The notes beneath the pieces were generated by a model. The model did not search any database and was not told the origin of the DNA. It was given only the letters and a program-made list of their open reading frames with translations. A stretch of 64,000 bases of DNA from Sclerotiophoma versabilis. Lineage: Eukaryota; Ascomycota; Dothideomycetes; Pleosporales; Didymellaceae. Positions 36,940 through 47,286 of this stretch are shown here, in pieces. The position numbers were made by a program, and so were the translations under genes. The DNA is taken from the NCBI GenBank assembly GCA_012274445.1, contig JAAROD010000004.1, positions 62,001 to 126,000 of the forward strand, read 5' to 3'. How positions within the stretch are numbered: position 1 is the stretch's first letter; every line of letters starts with the position of its first letter.

Positions 36940-39507
36940 TCATATCAATCCCGCCCTCCTCCTATCCTCCTCAATCTTCCTATCAATCGCTGCATCCAAA
37001 CTATTCTGGATCTCCCTACTGGGCGTACGCACCGCATTTGGATCCGGCTCGCCCAGCCCGAATCTCCTGCTGACGGGCGTTTTGGCCTGGTGTGGTATCC
37101 TCTGGTTCTTAGCATGAGATGGCAGCGGTTGCGTCTTTGGCTTTGTCTTCGGCTTTGGCGCAGGGGTGGTGGGTGGGACGGCGAAGCGCGTAGTGGTAGG
37201 GGACTTGATGGGGGAAGGGAGGCGCGTGGGGTTGCCGGGTGGTGTGTAGGATTGGGCTGTGGCGGAGTCCGCTTTGGTGTTTACTTGTGTGTCTTTCGGC
37301 TCTGGCGTTTTCACTGCTCGGATATTCCTTGGCTTGAGGGCAGGTTTGTTGGGTAGTTTGGTTGACTTACTGCGCACGGGCAGTTTTGGCACTGCTTTCT
37401 GCGCGCATTCCTTTTTCCATTCACCGACACGGTTTGCTATTGCTTCGGCGCTTGCTACCCTCTGTTTCTGCCGCCCTAATGTAGCTGTAGGCGCAGGTAG
37501 CGCCGCGCGCTTTGGATGTGCGGCAGCGCGAAGAGCTGCAGATTTTGTCATGCGGACTGTAGGCTGAGGCTTCGGTGCCTCCAGTTTCAATGTAGCAGGT
37601 CCGGACTTTCGCGATATGGATGCTGCTGTGCCTGGACGTGAACTCGGATGTCCGCCTTGCGCACTCAAGGGTGTGGCAGTGCCGCTGCGCTGCTTCGCCC
37701 GCTCTCGGGGTGAGTCGATCTGCGAAGCAACTGCCTCTAGAACCTTTGCTGAGCCTATAATCATAGATTTGGGTCTTGGTTTGCGCGCTGCGGTGTTGAG
37801 TGGTCTCCGTAGCACAGCTTGGGTGCTGCATACTTCGTCCGATTTGCCTGTGCCAGCCATGGAAACAATGCTTGTGGTCTTCTTCAGACTGCTTTTACTG
37901 TGGTTCGTCGCGGATGTGCTGGGCCTTGAGGCTAGTATTGTTGGAGACATTGGTGTTCTGGGCCTGGTGCCATTCGTTTGGAACACATCTGGACCGAGGG
38001 ATCGTTTCAGTGACTCTTGCACTTTGTGCATGTCTTCCTGTATGGAGGAACGTAGTCGAGAGGGCGTACCAAAGCTCTTGGCTCTGCTCGGCGGGCCTGG
38101 CCTGGAGGGTGTGGAAGGAGAAAGACAGGAAGGAGAAAGACAGGAAGGAGAAAGACAGTTGGGTGTTGTCGCCGTATTCGGATGTTGGGAAACAACAGGT
38201 GATGCGGTCGTGATCGGGGACGGGAGAAGCTGCGCGAGACGATCTTTTCCCTGCATTGCATGCCCTCGTTGCAATCTTATCAATGTAGTCTTTGCGTCTG
38301 CTTCGGCAGCAGCTGCGTGCACCGTTGATTGATCCATCACTGCGGCAGCATCTCGTAAGTCTAAAGACGAGATAGGAGACCTTAGCGTCTCTTTTTGCAA
38401 CATCGTAGGAGAGACAATATTCCCATTCTCGTTTACTTTGCCCTTTCGAACGACATTAGGACTTTTCAGACCAAGTCTCTCTGACATCTTGCGCAGTGGC
38501 GTAGGCATTGATTCCAAACCGCTGGTAGTGGGAGGCACCTGCACTTTGGACTTTACGTTGCTGTGATTTGCCATCAGATGGCCAATGTTGGATGGCGTGG
38601 AAGCAGCCGATGTCTTAAACAGGTTGAATCCAGGCACAGCATCAGTGGTTGGTGCAGGTGCGAGCGGAAGCGTCAGGGGAGTTTGTTGCTGGTCTGGCAA
38701 CATGGCTGGTAGCCGTGTCTTTGATGGTGCAATCGTTGATGCAGGCGTTGCTGAGAGCTGCGAAAATATGGACGGCTCCTGGAGAGCGAAGGGTGCATAT
38801 ATGTTTTCGGTTGCAGCCTCCTTCAATGCGTCTTTCTGTGCGCTCTCACTTTCGCTACTGTCGCGTATCCGTAACTGCAACGCATTGCCTTTCAACGGAC
38901 TCATTTTTACTGTAGTATCCTTCTTCTCCAGCCCCGGTTTACCTTGGTCTCCCATTCCAGGCTTTGTGGCCTGCTTGGTTGGGGTTCCAAACAGATTCTT
39001 TCTCAGGTTATCCTTCACTCGCCCACCAGCTTTCACCTCGCTGCGCTTCTGCTTATCCGGGCTTGGTGTCGGCACCCCAGGGGTCAGCCGGCCCAAGACC
39101 TTTGTGTCTGGTGTCGCAGCTCTTCTCGGCGTGATCTTCTTCTCCGGAATCTCTAATGAGAAGTAGAATCCATTCTGCCCGACCTCCAGCGTCTGCTTCG
39201 GCGTCTGGTCATTCCTCCCACCTCTCCTCGGACTCTTGCTTGGAGTTCTTGGAGGTGTACACGATATGCCAGGGCTCATAGTGACTTCCTCCAAGAAGCG
39301 CTTGTGCAATGGGGTGGACTTAGATCTCGGTGTCGCTGGAGTTGTACTCGTTGTGCATTGATCGAAATAGTGTTTTCTCGGTGGAGTAACGACGAAAGGG
39401 TCCTTGTTCTCGATCTCGCTTTCGTTACTACCAAATGTAATCCCTATGCTGGTAGAAGGGATCATCCTTGGTGGCTGACGCGACGTGTCAGTGAAAGACG
39501 CAGTCAT
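36940..39507 (-). CDS. Large disordered basic protein rich in SP/TP sites
   Basis: Uninterrupted frame of 855 residues. No folded domain is recognised. The protein is rich in Ser, Thr, Pro, Lys and Arg with many SP and TP pairs (VVTPPRKHYFD, SPGISCTPPRTPSKSPRRGG, TPSPDKQKR), which are minimal CDK or MAP-kinase sites, and many basic clusters. This suggests a cell-cycle-regulated nuclear, chromatin or cytoskeletal factor, but that is inference. A short C-terminal conserved-looking element (RRFGLGEPDPNAVRTPSR, then a charged helix ending RRRAGLI) may be the functional core. A 15-bp tandem repeat inside the gene encodes repeated CLSPS. The open frame of this length argues strongly that the gene is real. 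Confidence 0.75.
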   Translation of the reverse strand: MTASFTDTSRQPPRMIPSTSIGITFGSNESEIENKDPFVVTPPRKHYFDQCTTSTTPATPRSKSTPLHKRFLEEVTMSPGISCTPPRTPSKSPRRGGRNDQTPKQTLEVGQNGFYFSLEIPEKKITPRRAATPDTKVLGRLTPGVPTPSPDKQKRSEVKAGGRVKDNLRKNLFGTPTKQATKPGMGDQGKPGLEKKDTTVKMSPLKGNALQLRIRDSSESESAQKDALKEAATENIYAPFALQEPSIFSQLSATPASTIAPSKTRLPAMLPDQQQTPLTLPLAPAPTTDAVPGFNLFKTSAASTPSNIGHLMANHSNVKSKVQVPPTTSGLESMPTPLRKMSERLGLKSPNVVRKGKVNENGNIVSPTMLQKETLRSPISSLDLRDAAAVMDQSTVHAAAAEADAKTTLIRLQRGHAMQGKDRLAQLLPSPITTASPVVSQHPNTATTPNCLSPSCLSPSCLSPSTPSRPGPPSRAKSFGTPSRLRSSIQEDMHKVQESLKRSLGPDVFQTNGTRPRTPMSPTILASRPSTSATNHSKSSLKKTTSIVSMAGTGKSDEVCSTQAVLRRPLNTAARKPRPKSMIIGSAKVLEAVASQIDSPRERAKQRSGTATPLSAQGGHPSSRPGTAASISRKSGPATLKLEAPKPQPTVRMTKSAALRAAAHPKRAALPAPTATLGRQKQRVASAEAIANRVGEWKKECAQKAVPKLPVRSKSTKLPNKPALKPRNIRAVKTPEPKDTQVNTKADSATAQSYTPPGNPTRLPSPIKSPTTTRFAVPPTTPAPKPKTKPKTQPLPSHAKNQRIPHQAKTPVSRRFGLGEPDPNAVRTPSREIQNSLDAAIDRKIEEDRRRAGLI
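38113..38157. repeat. 15-bp tandem repeat, three exact copies
   Basis: Three identical copies of a 15-bp unit (GGAAGGAGAAAGACA on the plus strand) lie in frame within the large disordered-protein gene, encoding a five-residue CLSPS repeat on the minus strand. The exact identity suggests recent slippage and likely copy-number variation between strains. Confidence 0.85.
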
Positions 39508-40436
39508 GTGATCTTACGGATCCACTTAAACTGGAACGATATGTGGAACGCTTGACTGGAAACGGGGGATACCTTGGGAGGAGACGGTTTGGTGACGATT
39601 GGGGTCCAATGGGTGGTTGATGTGGAGATGACACGGTCGTGCTAATCTTGTTTGAAATGAGGAATGACGAGAGAACTTACCTTCTGCTCACTATTTTGCA
39701 AGGACCCTAAAGTTTAGGATTGGGTTGAAAGTTTTGCAGATGTGCAATGTGTTGTTGTTTTCCAATGTTATGTTGAGCAATGCGGACCCTGCATTTGAGC
39801 GGTACGGTACGGTTGTGGCGCGTTGCTGTCTTCAGGGTGCAAATCAATTGGCAGATGAGACAAGACAGAAAGCAAAAGGACAAACAATTGACGTCCAAGA
39901 TTCTGAACGAAGACGCAAAAGGACAGAGGAGGAAAACTTCACAGGACGTGTTTCCGAAACAACATGTGTAACAAACAAACCGCAATTACTACGTCTTTCC
40001 ATGCATGCAAGCGTGCTGCTGTGAGACATAGCGACAGCCGATGCACGAGCATAAGGAAAGTATCAACACTTTCAACCAGTGCAGAAGGTGTGAGGGCCGG
40101 AGAGTACAGCGTTGGATCAAGTACTGAGGAACTATCGTAAGGCGGCGTCACTTCTACGATCGACACGCTAGTTCTACGGTCAAGTGAGCGACGTCAGCGC
40201 TGAAAGAAGAGCATGGTAATTCACAAGATGTGTCTTGTAATGGCGCTTGAAGATGACAATAGTGCAGGTAGTGATAGTCGGATTTTGGTTGTTTCTGATT
40301 TCGCTGTTTTCATGCTGCTTCCCTGGATAGAGTAAGCCAAAACTCCATCTACAGGTATCTAGGTATGCCGATATCTATCAGCTAGCTCAAAATGTCGCTC
40401 AACATGCTATTCATTGCCTTCCCGCTTGCGCTCCTT
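39508..40436. other. Intergenic, no gene recognised
   Basis: Lies between the start of the disordered-protein gene and the 3' end of NADP-isocitrate dehydrogenase. Short frames only, no recognised domain. Confidence 0.5.
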
Positions 40437-42001
40437 TTACAACTTCTCCTTCAAGCTTGTCTTCAGCCTCCTCTCAACGGCATCAAGGTACTCGTTCGTT
40501 GTGACCCAGCTGCCCCTGTCCTTCTTACCGCATGCAAGCGCAAGATCCTTGGTCATGATGCCATCGACATCGACGGTGTCAACACAGGCTTTCTCGAGCT
40601 GCTCGGCAAAGACGATGAGCTCGGGGGTGTTGTCGAGCTCACCACGCTTGGCAAGACCTTGTGTCCAGGCATAGATGGAAGCAATGGGGTTAGTGGAGGT
40701 CTCGTTGCCCTTCTGGTGCTCGCGGTAGTGGCGGGTGACGGTGCCGTGGGCAGCCTCAGCCTCGAAGGTCTTGCCGTCAGGGGTGATGAGGACGGAGGTC
40801 ATGAGACCGAGTGAGCCGAAACCTTGGGCGACGATGTCGGACTGGACGTCACCGTCGTAGTCTGGTATGTGTTAGCAGGTGTTGCGAAAATCCGGTGGAT
40901 GTAAACGTACTCTTCATAGCGATGATGTAGCCACCCTCGCTCTTGATCATCTGGGCGACCATATCGTCAATCAGACGGTGCTCGTACCAGATACCGGCAG
41001 CCTCGAAGTCCTTCTTGTACTGGCCGTCGTAGATCTCCTGGAAGGTGTCCTTGAACTTGCCGTCGTAGGCCTTCAAGATGGTGTTCTTGGTGCTCATGTA
41101 CAGGGGCAGCTTCTTGTCAAGCGCAAGCTTCATGGAAGCGTGTGCAAAACCGGATATGGACTCAGTGGTGTTGTACTGGGTCTGAGCGACACCGCCGCCG
41201 GCGGGGAAGTCGAAGACCTTGATGGTCTGGGGCTCACCGCCCTTGGGGGTGAAGACCATCTCGAGCGTGCCCTCACCGTCGATGACACGGTCCTTTGCGC
41301 GGTACTGGTCACCGAATGCGTGACGGCCGATGATGATGGGCTGCTTCCAGCTGGGTACCAGACGGGGAACACGGGGGATGACGATGGGCGCGCGGAAGAC
41401 GGTTCCTCCACTGAGGACACGAATTAGCCGGTTCTTCAGCAACATCAGCAGCGAGAGCTTACAGGTGGTTACGGATGGTGCCGTTGGGCGAGAGCCACAT
41501 CTTCTTGAGCTTGAACTCCTCGACACGCTGCTCATCAGGGGTGATGGTCGCGCACTTGACACCGACCGAGTACTTCTTGATGGCCTCGGCAGCATCGAGA
41601 GTGACCTTGTCGTCGGTCTGGTCACGGTACTCGAGACCGAGATCGTAGTACTTGAGGTCAATGTCGAGGTAGGGGTGGATGAACTTGTCCTTGATGGTCT
41701 GCCAGATGATGCGAGTCATCTCGTCGCCATCGAGCTCGACCACCGGGTTCACCACCTTGATCTTCTTGATGCCTGAGGCCGGAGTAGACGCCATCCTGAG
41801 CTGCTGGCCGAAGTGCTTCGGGGTGAGGAAAGCTGCCGGTGCTGCGGGAGTGCCTGTGGTGGTTCGTCGCGCGTTCGAGAGCAGAGCCGATTTCGCAGAG
41901 GTCTGGCTCGCAAGGGCACGAGTCGCAAAGCTACGGCGGGAGAGGCGTGTGGAATTGGTGGCGGTGCGAATGGCAGCGGAAGCTGAAGAAGAGAGCCTCA
42001 T
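40437..42001 (-). CDS. idpA: NADP-dependent isocitrate dehydrogenase
   Basis: Oxidatively decarboxylates isocitrate to 2-oxoglutarate, making NADPH. Exons 42001-41463, 41410-40911 and 40861-40437 give 487 residues. The N-terminus is a mitochondrial presequence rich in Ser, Arg and Ala (SRRSFATRALASQ). The catalytic core begins after Met70 (MASTPASGIKKIKVVNPVVE), and family motifs include ELDGDEMTRIIW, KCATITPDEQRV, SPNGTIRNHL, NYDGDVQSDIVAQGFGSLG and AAHGTVTRHY. Met70 is a plausible second start that would give a form without presequence, as reported for Aspergillus nidulans idpA, which makes mitochondrial and peroxisomal forms. The C-terminus is KEKL, only loosely like a PTS1. Introns are 52 and 49 nt. 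No defects. Confidence 0.96.
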
Positions 42002-42987
42002 AGCGGACGGCGGTGGTAGTAGTATCTATAACCTCGGTGGTGAGAATCAACGAGAATCGCCAGACGGTCTTGCTGCGCTTGCCGGCCGCGGTAGCGTCTT
42101 TCCACGCTGCGATGCTCGGAATGATAGGCGGAAGATAGGTGGGGAGCTGTCTGTGGAGCACGCAGGCGGGTCAAAGCTCTCCCGAGGTTCGCAGGCGTCT
42201 GGCTTCCGTCAGGCTCACGGAGCCAAACAGCCTTTTAAGCCGCCGTAGGTTGCCGAGCCTGAACAGCGGCCGCGTCCGCAAGCAGCAGGTGAGCTGTCGG
42301 GCGAGCGGCTCAGCTCATTCCCAGGGAGCGCATGAACGTGCGCGGGCGCAGAAGAACCGCCTGCGGAATTGCCTGCAGAAGTGCCGTGGTGTGCATTTGC
42401 TGTGCAGTGTCGCGTGAATTGACATCACGCGCCTCGATCCTGCGAGGGGCAGTGTTGGCGGGGGAGGGGCGTGCCTGACATGTGCACGACATCGACAGCC
42501 AGCGGTGGCATTGAGTGCAGCAATTGGCCTAAACAGCAAAGCCAAGTACCCGCATCCAGCGTCTCGACGGTGCGCGATGCGTGCTGTACTTATGTATGCC
42601 TCAGCATCCCCTCTCACGAGCATGCGGTGCGGGCAGCCGGAGCCGAGTGCCACCAACCCCGATTGCAATCTTCATATGCCTTCGTGTTGGTTTGCTCCTG
42701 CAAGTAGAGCTGCGGCGCACCATTTACTGTGTTCCGGTTTCTGCCGTAGGCAGTGAGAGGTGCGAGTCGCAGGTGCCTCGGCATGTGAGTAGTGTTGTTA
42801 GTTGAAGAAGGCTCGGGCTATCTCACAACGCAGGAGATATGTTCTGGTTGACAACAGAAGTGAGATTGTGAAGAAAGCAGTTGCGGAAAAAGTCTGACCC
42901 TATTTACGTAACATGACGAAATCAGGACTGTGCAGGCAGGAGCATCTGAACAGCTTGTTCCTTCCTCACTGCTCCACAATCGCTCTT
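42002..42987. other. Intergenic, no gene recognised
   Basis: Upstream region of NADP-isocitrate dehydrogenase and 3' flank of the next gene. GC-rich in the left half. No coding or RNA feature recognised. Confidence 0.5.
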
Positions 42988-44128
42988 TCACAGCTTAGCA
43001 CGCAGCGAGTGCACCTCTATCACCTTCGCCACCTCGACCTCGTTCGCCTGTGCGCTGTCACGCCGTCGATTCTTGCCCTGAGCCCGAGGCTTTGAGAGAT
43101 GCATGACGATGCACGGATTGCGAGATGCAGTGTCAGCCTGGAACACCTGCACTTTGTCGATGAACATATTACCCAAAACATCCTTATGCTGGATACTATA
43201 CAGTTTAGCATTTCCCTGGCGGATTTTTTTTATCTACTTACAGCATATATGCGAAGCCTAGAACGTTTGGAGTACCTATCAGGGGAGAGTTAGCCATGAG
43301 ATATTTGAGAGCGCTGCTACATCTTGTACCTATGATTGACCGTGTCTCGGACCACTGCCGCTCAAACGTGTGGCCAGGCCACGGACTCAACTCCCAGCCT
43401 CTGGCATCCAAGGCGCGACGAATGACACTTTTGGTCTCAGAATTGCTGATACCCACGGAAACGAAGAATCGGAGACCTTTGACTTCATCGCCTTCTTCGC
43501 TAGTCACTGAATCCCAGCCTATCCACGCAACATCTGAAAACTGATTGAGTGCCGGCATCTGGTCGCTTGGCACAGGTGGTTTACGGCCCTTGGCAGCGTG
43601 GTTTGGTGAAAGCCGATTCAGACCCATAATGACTCCATCCTTTGGGTTGATCGCGAACGAGTACGAGGCTCCCGTTGCTCGGTAGTCCTTGCCGTTGACG
43701 TCGTACCACTGCTTGTCGACATCAACAACTTCCGAGTCGAAGCTTTGGTGGTCAATGAAGATGAGTCTATTCTCTCCGCCCTCGTACATGTCGGAGTACT
43801 CAGAGACCCCAAGGTCGATGAGAGCCTCGCCGATACCCCACGTAGAGTAAAAGTCATGAAACTTTTCGTCGATCCTGTTCGAGGGGAAAGGATTCCACTC
43901 CCAGGTCTTAAGATCATTCAGGCTGCGAAATGGACTCCTGGCATTCTCGCGCTGCGGGCTGTAGGCAGGTCCAACATCGATATCGTTTGCTTGCATCGCC
44001 CAAGAAAGCGTGCAACCCCTATCTCGGCACTTTTCCCATAGATCATCGCTAGCAGGCTCAGAAGGTCGATTTGGTAGAGGTGGTGGGGGACGTCGAACAG
44101 GTGGACTGGCGGCATTTTCAGCGCCCAT
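42988..44128 (-). CDS. Conserved hypothetical protein
   Basis: Exons 44128-43242 and 43195-42988 give 364 residues; the 46-nt intron (GTAAGT...TATAG) joins GFAYML to IQHKDVLGNMFIDK in phase, which looks like one continuous helix. The N-terminus is proline-rich (PPVRRPPPPLPNRP). The body has a compact, Trp- and Asp-rich composition (WEWNPFPSNRIDEKFHDFY, LIFIDHQSFDSEVVDVDKQWYDV, WIGWDSVTSEEGDE) and I recall similar hypothetical proteins in related fungi, but no named domain. The C-terminal 60 residues are basic. A DUF-type intracellular protein is likely. The start at 44128 is the first ATG of the open frame; an upstream exon is possible. Confidence 0.68.
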
Positions 44129-44480
44129 AACAGCGCCGAGGTGGTAAGGAGCGATGCCATGTTTGTTGCTGCTGCCGCTGCTGCCGTAGACATGTCAGTA
44201 TTGGTGTCGCATTAACAAATATACATCGTAGTACATGCTCGAATGTACTCCAGTACTTACTTAGATTGCAAATTGCCAAATATGCCAACCGCCAACGAAG
44301 GCATAAGCAGATGCTGCACCCTCATGGTTGGGTCGGATCGAATGCAGTGGTGTGGTGGATTAACAAGGCATAGTTTTATGCGACATATTTTGACTATGCA
44401 CGGTTCCTGACCGGCTTGCTTGTCGCTCCTTCACCTTGACGTGGAGGTGAAAGCATCAAAAGTCATTCACAAACGACTGA
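44129..44480. other. Intergenic, no gene recognised
   Basis: Short spacer between the conserved hypothetical gene and the carrier pseudogene. Left end is rich in CTG/CCG-type triplets. Confidence 0.5.
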
Positions 44481-45784
44481 TTACATCGTAGCTTCGCTTG
44501 CATACAACGCGCCAACAACGACTACGGCCAAGACCGGGCTGACAATGTATGATATTGTTAAGATCTTTGCAATCTTCCTTTCATCTTCAACACTAGCACC
44601 GCTGACCTGGACCATGGTAATCAGCTTCATAGCAGGCGGACCCGTTGGCATAAGCATCATTGCGAACCACAACATTAGGTCGGATCCTAAGACAGTGGAG
44701 CGTTTTGCACTGGTGTAGATGATACCGATACTTATGACCAGCCACACAATAAAGCGTATCAACAGAATAAAGATCGTTATAAAAAGAGGTGTACCACTTC
44801 TTCTAGTTAATCCATCGGCCTGTTACGAGTCCTGATATGAGGTGTACAGCGAGATACCGGCAACGACAAGAGGAAGAGGAACGAATAATCCTCCAATGTT
44901 CTTCCGGCTTTCTGTAAGCCATGCAGTGAAGACGCCGCCGCTGTATGTGCTGCTGAAGAACGCACGGTGAATGGCCGGTGTCATACCTATAAGCACACCC
45001 AGCAAAGCGCCGAGTAGAGGTGCGTTAAGGAAGTCGTAGAAGAACAGCAGCCACCACTGTGTGCGTGTACTGAGGTCGGCCCAGTGGAGCTCCGGAATGT
45101 AGCGAGGACGACGCTTTACAGCTGTGAATATAGGCTTCGATGGGAAGAACGTGATGTTGGTGACACTCTTATGTCGTTCTCGATGTGGTTGACCTAACAA
45201 TCTTGTCTGCTCACATGGCTCTTCAATTTCATCCCCATCGTGTAGTTGCGTATTGCTGAGTTGGGTCCTGTATATCCTCTGTTCGTTCTCTGCTTCTCTG
45301 TCGATATTCAGGTCGTCATTCGAATCAAGCGCATGCTTGGTGTCGATAAGCCGTGGGCTCACGCGTGGTCTCATCAGCCACCAGTAACTTCGAAAGGATG
45401 CCGGTATGTTCCAGACTTTGAACAAGTAGCAACGGATAGCTCGTAGTGTTGTTGAACATGATTGCTACAGTGGTCCAATCAGGCAAATCACATACCAGGT
45501 ATGCGAGGATGCCGATCAAGAAGCTAGCAAAGTGGCAGATGAAGGCCCACAAGAGGATAGTTAGGTAACGCTTCGCGGGGCCCAGACACAGCTGGGACCC
45601 AATCTCAACCAGCAGCAAAGCTGGCAGGAACATCCTGACGCATATTTCACTGATTGCTTTGCCGTTGCTCGCGTTGAGAAGACCCAATCGTGCCGCTATC
45701 GCGCCGTAAAAAAATAACCAACAGCACGGATAGAGATGCTTCAACCGCCGCAATGAAGGAAGCGAGAAAGCCGTTAAGTACCAT
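44481..45784 (-). pseudogene. PIN-like auxin efflux carrier family pseudogene
   Basis: Remnant of a fungal member of the membrane transport/auxin efflux carrier family (PF03547). The start is at 45784 (GFLASFIAAVEASLSVLLVI), but a run of seven T on the coding strand (45714-45708) shifts the frame by one before YGAIAARLGLLN. The second frame carries EICVRMFLPALLLVEIG and MFNNTTSYPLLLVQSLEHTG. Near 45,360 sequence is missing and the frame changes again into SPRLIDTKHALDSNDD. An in-frame TAA at 44825-44823 interrupts the segment before FITIFILLIRFIVWLVISIG, after which the C-terminal helices (MPTGPPAMKLITMVQ) are intact to 44481. No canonical introns of normal size repair these breaks. The gene therefore appears inactive, though recently, since the rest is well kept. 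Confidence 0.75.
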
Positions 45785-46223
45785 TATGCATTCAAGACCT
45801 TCAGAATGGGTTTAAAGGGTTGTGAATACTCAGTCCAAACTGACGTATATTCAGGCGGGGAGGGTCCAAGGCAAACATGTGCTTCAAGGCCCTGTATACG
45901 CGTTGCTTCTTCCAGATAAGTTCCGTAATCCGGAGTCTGAGGCATGTCATCTATCGGGTGAACTCCGCTTAAGCTGTTTGGGTCAACATGCTGGAAGAGG
46001 AGATGTTGGGATATCAGAATGCACACGCGACTGTACATGGACGGCTCATCTCTATGGGCCATTCTGCAGCAAGCAATCTGAAGATCGCACGTGACGTCAT
46101 ACTGCAAGTCATTAAAAGCAGCCTTGAGACACGTCACCTGCAACCAGCTTGACAGCATATCTGCCCTGTCTCTAGGGGCAGAAGGTCGCCTGGTGGTTGT
46201 GGAGGGGTGTGGCCAACAAGGCA

Positions 46224-46963
46224 TTACATGATGGTACAGTCGGAAAGAGGGCCTTCACCTTTCGCCCCATCTGCGGTCGTTGTCTTTGCACAAGTCTTCG
46301 CGACATCTTGCAGAACCTCTCGGCACAGCTCGCCCGTCAAAGCGCTGCATTCAGCGTAATGATCGCATAGCATTCGCTGCGCGGCCTGTAGACCCTCGTG
46401 AGGCATAACGCTTGGTCCTCTGCCTTTCTTGTCTTCGCCAACTTCCTGTAGTGTCCATTGCTTGCGCAGATCGCGCTTCAGACCCAATAACATCACTGGG
46501 AGATTCTCGTCATAGTTGAAATGCCCATTGACGATGGGAAGCCATGTCTTGGTGAGCGATTCGAGAGAGGCGCGCGAGCTTATGTCGTAGCAAAGTATGA
46601 CGAACTGTGGATGTAGCAGGGTGTAGTGCTCAGGGCTTTTGGTGTCGAAGAAACGAAGCTTGTAAGGACGTCCGTACAGCGAGATATCGAATTCGAAGGG
46701 CTGGTCTGAGTCGCGAAGCTTTGGCAGGGCATACGGGGGGAGGTCATCACCGTAAGGCTGTACGCCTAGGCTGAGACGTCTACTATTATGTTAGTCTGAA
46801 AGGACACACGACGTGATTTCAGAGTCGTGTATTGAGGCGCATGACGCGCCTTGCACTTGGGCAGCGGCTCTGATATTGATGTAGGAAGCACTCACGATAA
46901 GAACGTCGACTTGCCGCATTCGGCGTCACCAAGCAGAAGCACAGTAATTTCTGGCGTTTCCAT
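46224..46963 (-). CDS. Atypical Ras/Rho-type small GTPase
   Basis: Exons 46963-46896 and 46782-46224 give 208 residues. The P-loop GDAECGKST (residues 12-20) is canonical. The G3 position reads FFDTKSPEHY, lacking the usual DxxGQE glycine, and the expected NKxD/TKxD reads LGLKRDLR, so nucleotide handling may be unusual. The insert after it (KRDLRKQWTLQEVGEDKKGRG) and the end CTIM are Rho-like, and CTIM is a CAAX box for prenylation. The intron is 113 nt and keeps phase. Just before the ATG the coding strand has a T-rich tract ending TTTAG, resembling a splice acceptor, so a 5' UTR intron or earlier exon is possible. Likely a membrane-anchored signalling GTPase of a divergent fungal subgroup. 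Confidence 0.82.
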
Positions 46964-47286
46964 TACTAAAAAAAAAGAAAGAAAAAAAAGGCTGTTGGAG
47001 CGCTTCAGCGTCGGTATCTACATCGTCGTTCGTAAGAACGAGATGCCGGCAATTGTTGATAGCCGGATCTTGGCGCGGCAGACTTCCGTCACACATTGAT
47101 TGTTACCATCTCTTTCCAACGACACGTTCAGATAAATACTCGTATCTGAGTTGGAACAGTGATGGATTGCATGATGCACAATGGCATACTAGTGTCAGAG
47201 TATTTGCTCTAAGTACCCAGCGGGCCATGCGCACATGCACAAGCGCATTTACACCCTGCTGCTTTCATTTCATGGGTGGATGGTTT
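46964..47286. other. Intergenic with poly-purine tract
   Basis: Holds an A-rich tract (about 46967-46988, plus strand) directly next to the GTPase start codon, and otherwise no feature. The 3' flank of the F-box-like gene is at the right. Confidence 0.5.

Noticed and set aside
44802..44825. 24-nt GT...AG segment that would remove the stop in the carrier gene
   Set aside because: Far below any credible spliceosomal intron length, and the gene has two further independent lesions.
45784..46224. 146-codon minus-strand frame between the carrier pseudogene and the GTPase
   Set aside because: It begins at the GTPase stop and ends at the pseudogene start, has no domain or plausible composition, and most likely covers the GTPase 3' UTR.
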